From NCBI GenBank assembly GCA_016795245.1, contig JAEUIA010000022.1:16675-80674 (forward strand): DNA of 64,000 nucleotides, read 5' to 3'. Positions 63,609 through 64,000 of this stretch are shown in pieces (within the stretch, counting starts at the first letter, position 1; each line of letters starts with the position of its first letter). Position numbers and translations under genes: made by a program. The notes below the pieces were generated by a model, which made no database searches, was not told where the DNA came from, and saw nothing but the letters and a program-made list of their open reading frames with translations. Source of the DNA: Planctomycetota bacterium. GTDB lineage: Bacteria > Planctomycetota > UBA1135 > GCA-002686595.

Positions 63609-63660
63609 CCTCGGGGGAGGCGGTATGCGCGGAACGAAGCGCGAATCGCCTCTCCCGAGG
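63609..63660. repeat. Long-loop hairpin
   Basis: CCTCGGGGGAGGCG (63609-63622) and CGCCTCTCCCGAGG (63647-63660) pair at 13 of 14 positions around a 24-base loop with an inner GCGC/GCGC pair. Confidence 0.8.
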
Positions 63661-63890
63661 CCGCGCTGCGAAGCACGCGTCGAATGCCGTTGCTTCCCAG
63701 TTTGCCGGGACCTCCCCATCTGCCTCTCGGGCAGTGGTGTCGCGTGGGAGATGTGCCCCTACATCCATTCAGCACTCACGCTCTAGCGCGACTCACGATC
63801 GAACACGCCTCACGAAGCGCGAAGGAGAAGAACAGAGCGAAGCAAACAGAAGAGCCAAGGCATTCGACGCATGCTCCGCAGTGCGGCCTC
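63657..63890. repeat. Imperfect inverted repeat, arms of about 35 bp
   Basis: Arm 1 (63657-63691) and the reverse complement of arm 2 (63857-63890) agree at 31 of 35 positions, and weaker similarity extends outwards on both sides. The arms are 165 bases apart. Confidence 0.75.
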
Positions 63891-63968
63891 CTGGTTCGCG
63901 GTTCGCGCGGTGGCGTTCGTCCGAGTTTGACCGTACCGAGCCAGGCTCGTGTGGTGCAGCTTCGCCGG

Positions 63969-64000
63969 CGTAGAGCCGCGCGCCGGCGCGCGGCTCTACG
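63969..64000. repeat. Perfect 32-bp palindrome at the window end
   Basis: CGTAGAGCCGCGCGCC followed by its exact reverse complement; centre between 63984 and 63985. It reaches the last base, so it may be longer. It could be a bidirectional terminator stem of an adjoining gene or part of a repeat. Confidence 0.9.

Larger units (their letters stand above)
63188..64000. other. Non-coding repeat-rich region
   Basis: 813 bases with no convincing gene; the open frames here are read-throughs of the tandem repeats. It holds the 34-bp repeat array, a hairpin, a long imperfect inverted repeat and a terminal palindrome, each listed separately. It may be a dispersed element cluster. Confidence 0.6.

Noticed and set aside
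63148..63768. 206-codon minus-strand frame over the repeat array
   Set aside because: Most of it is repeat-encoded and periodic; the start region overlaps efp.

Overview
The window is a GC-rich, gene-dense bacterial chromosome segment with about 50 protein genes, two tRNAs, one insertion sequence and a repeat-rich right end. The gene content (a GldA/GldF/GldG-type ABC cluster with a DUF4340 protein, ResB/CcsA cytochrome c assembly, a compact GspD-to-GspJ secretion operon, a MoaD-MoaE fusion, an elongation factor P with a Pro-Gly-Asn loop) points to a Gram-negative-type bacterium. My best guess is a deep-branching member of Planctomycetota or a neighbouring phylum. That placement is inference; there is no rRNA gene to settle it.

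Layout. 1-8.4 kb (+): ResB (cut by the window edge), CcsA-like protein, folD, a rhomboid protease, a large secreted protein of unknown role and serS. 8.5-16.4 kb (-): a type II secretion/pseudopilus operon, transcribed gspD-E-F-G-H-I-J. 16.7-21.4 kb (+): a PTS EIIA-like protein, a membrane-anchored spermidine-synthase-like protein and a secreted unknown. 21.5-22.6 kb (-): a fusion of a TsaC/Sua5 domain with a YwlE-like phosphatase. 22.7-26.9 kb (+): a soluble histidine kinase and an NtrC-type sigma54 activator, then two 17-bp dyads exactly 40 bp apart, a near-consensus -24/-12 element and dnaK with a very strong terminator. 27.4-32.7 kb (+): the ABC/GldG/DUF4340 operon. 32.7-37.7 kb: PilZ protein (-), then ssb, MoaD-MoaE, ETF-quinone oxidoreductase and leucyl aminopeptidase (+). 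37.8-38.0 kb: tRNA-Leu(UAA) on the minus strand and tRNA-Cys(GCA) on the plus strand. 38.1-41.7 kb (+): two tandem PAP2-like lipoproteins and a membrane-anchored unknown.

41.8-62.6 kb is a surface-glycan region. Two large paralogous secreted proteins flank a GT4 glycosyltransferase. Then come an acetyltransferase, a GDP-perosamine-synthase-like aminotransferase, another glycosyltransferase, a methyltransferase, an insertion sequence with 20-bp inverted ends, GDP-mannose 4,6-dehydratase and a GDP-4-keto-6-deoxymannose-reductase-like protein. After these lie a kinase-like protein, a GT2 enzyme followed by a GT2 paralogue that has lost its catalytic acidic residues, a FemAB-like protein, a GmhB-like phosphatase, a PEGA lipoprotein and a GT-C membrane transferase. 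Read together, the genes suggest synthesis of a polysaccharide containing N-acetyl-perosamine and possibly D-rhamnose, although the genes for making GDP-mannose are not here. The window ends with efp and about 0.8 kb of non-coding DNA holding five 34-bp tandem repeats, inverted repeats and a perfect 32-bp palindrome.

The most interesting items are the activator/dyad/sigma54 arrangement in front of dnaK, the TsaC/arginine-phosphatase-like fusion, the paralogous giant secreted proteins, the active/degenerate GT2 pair, and the insertion sequence that abuts the gmd stop codon.
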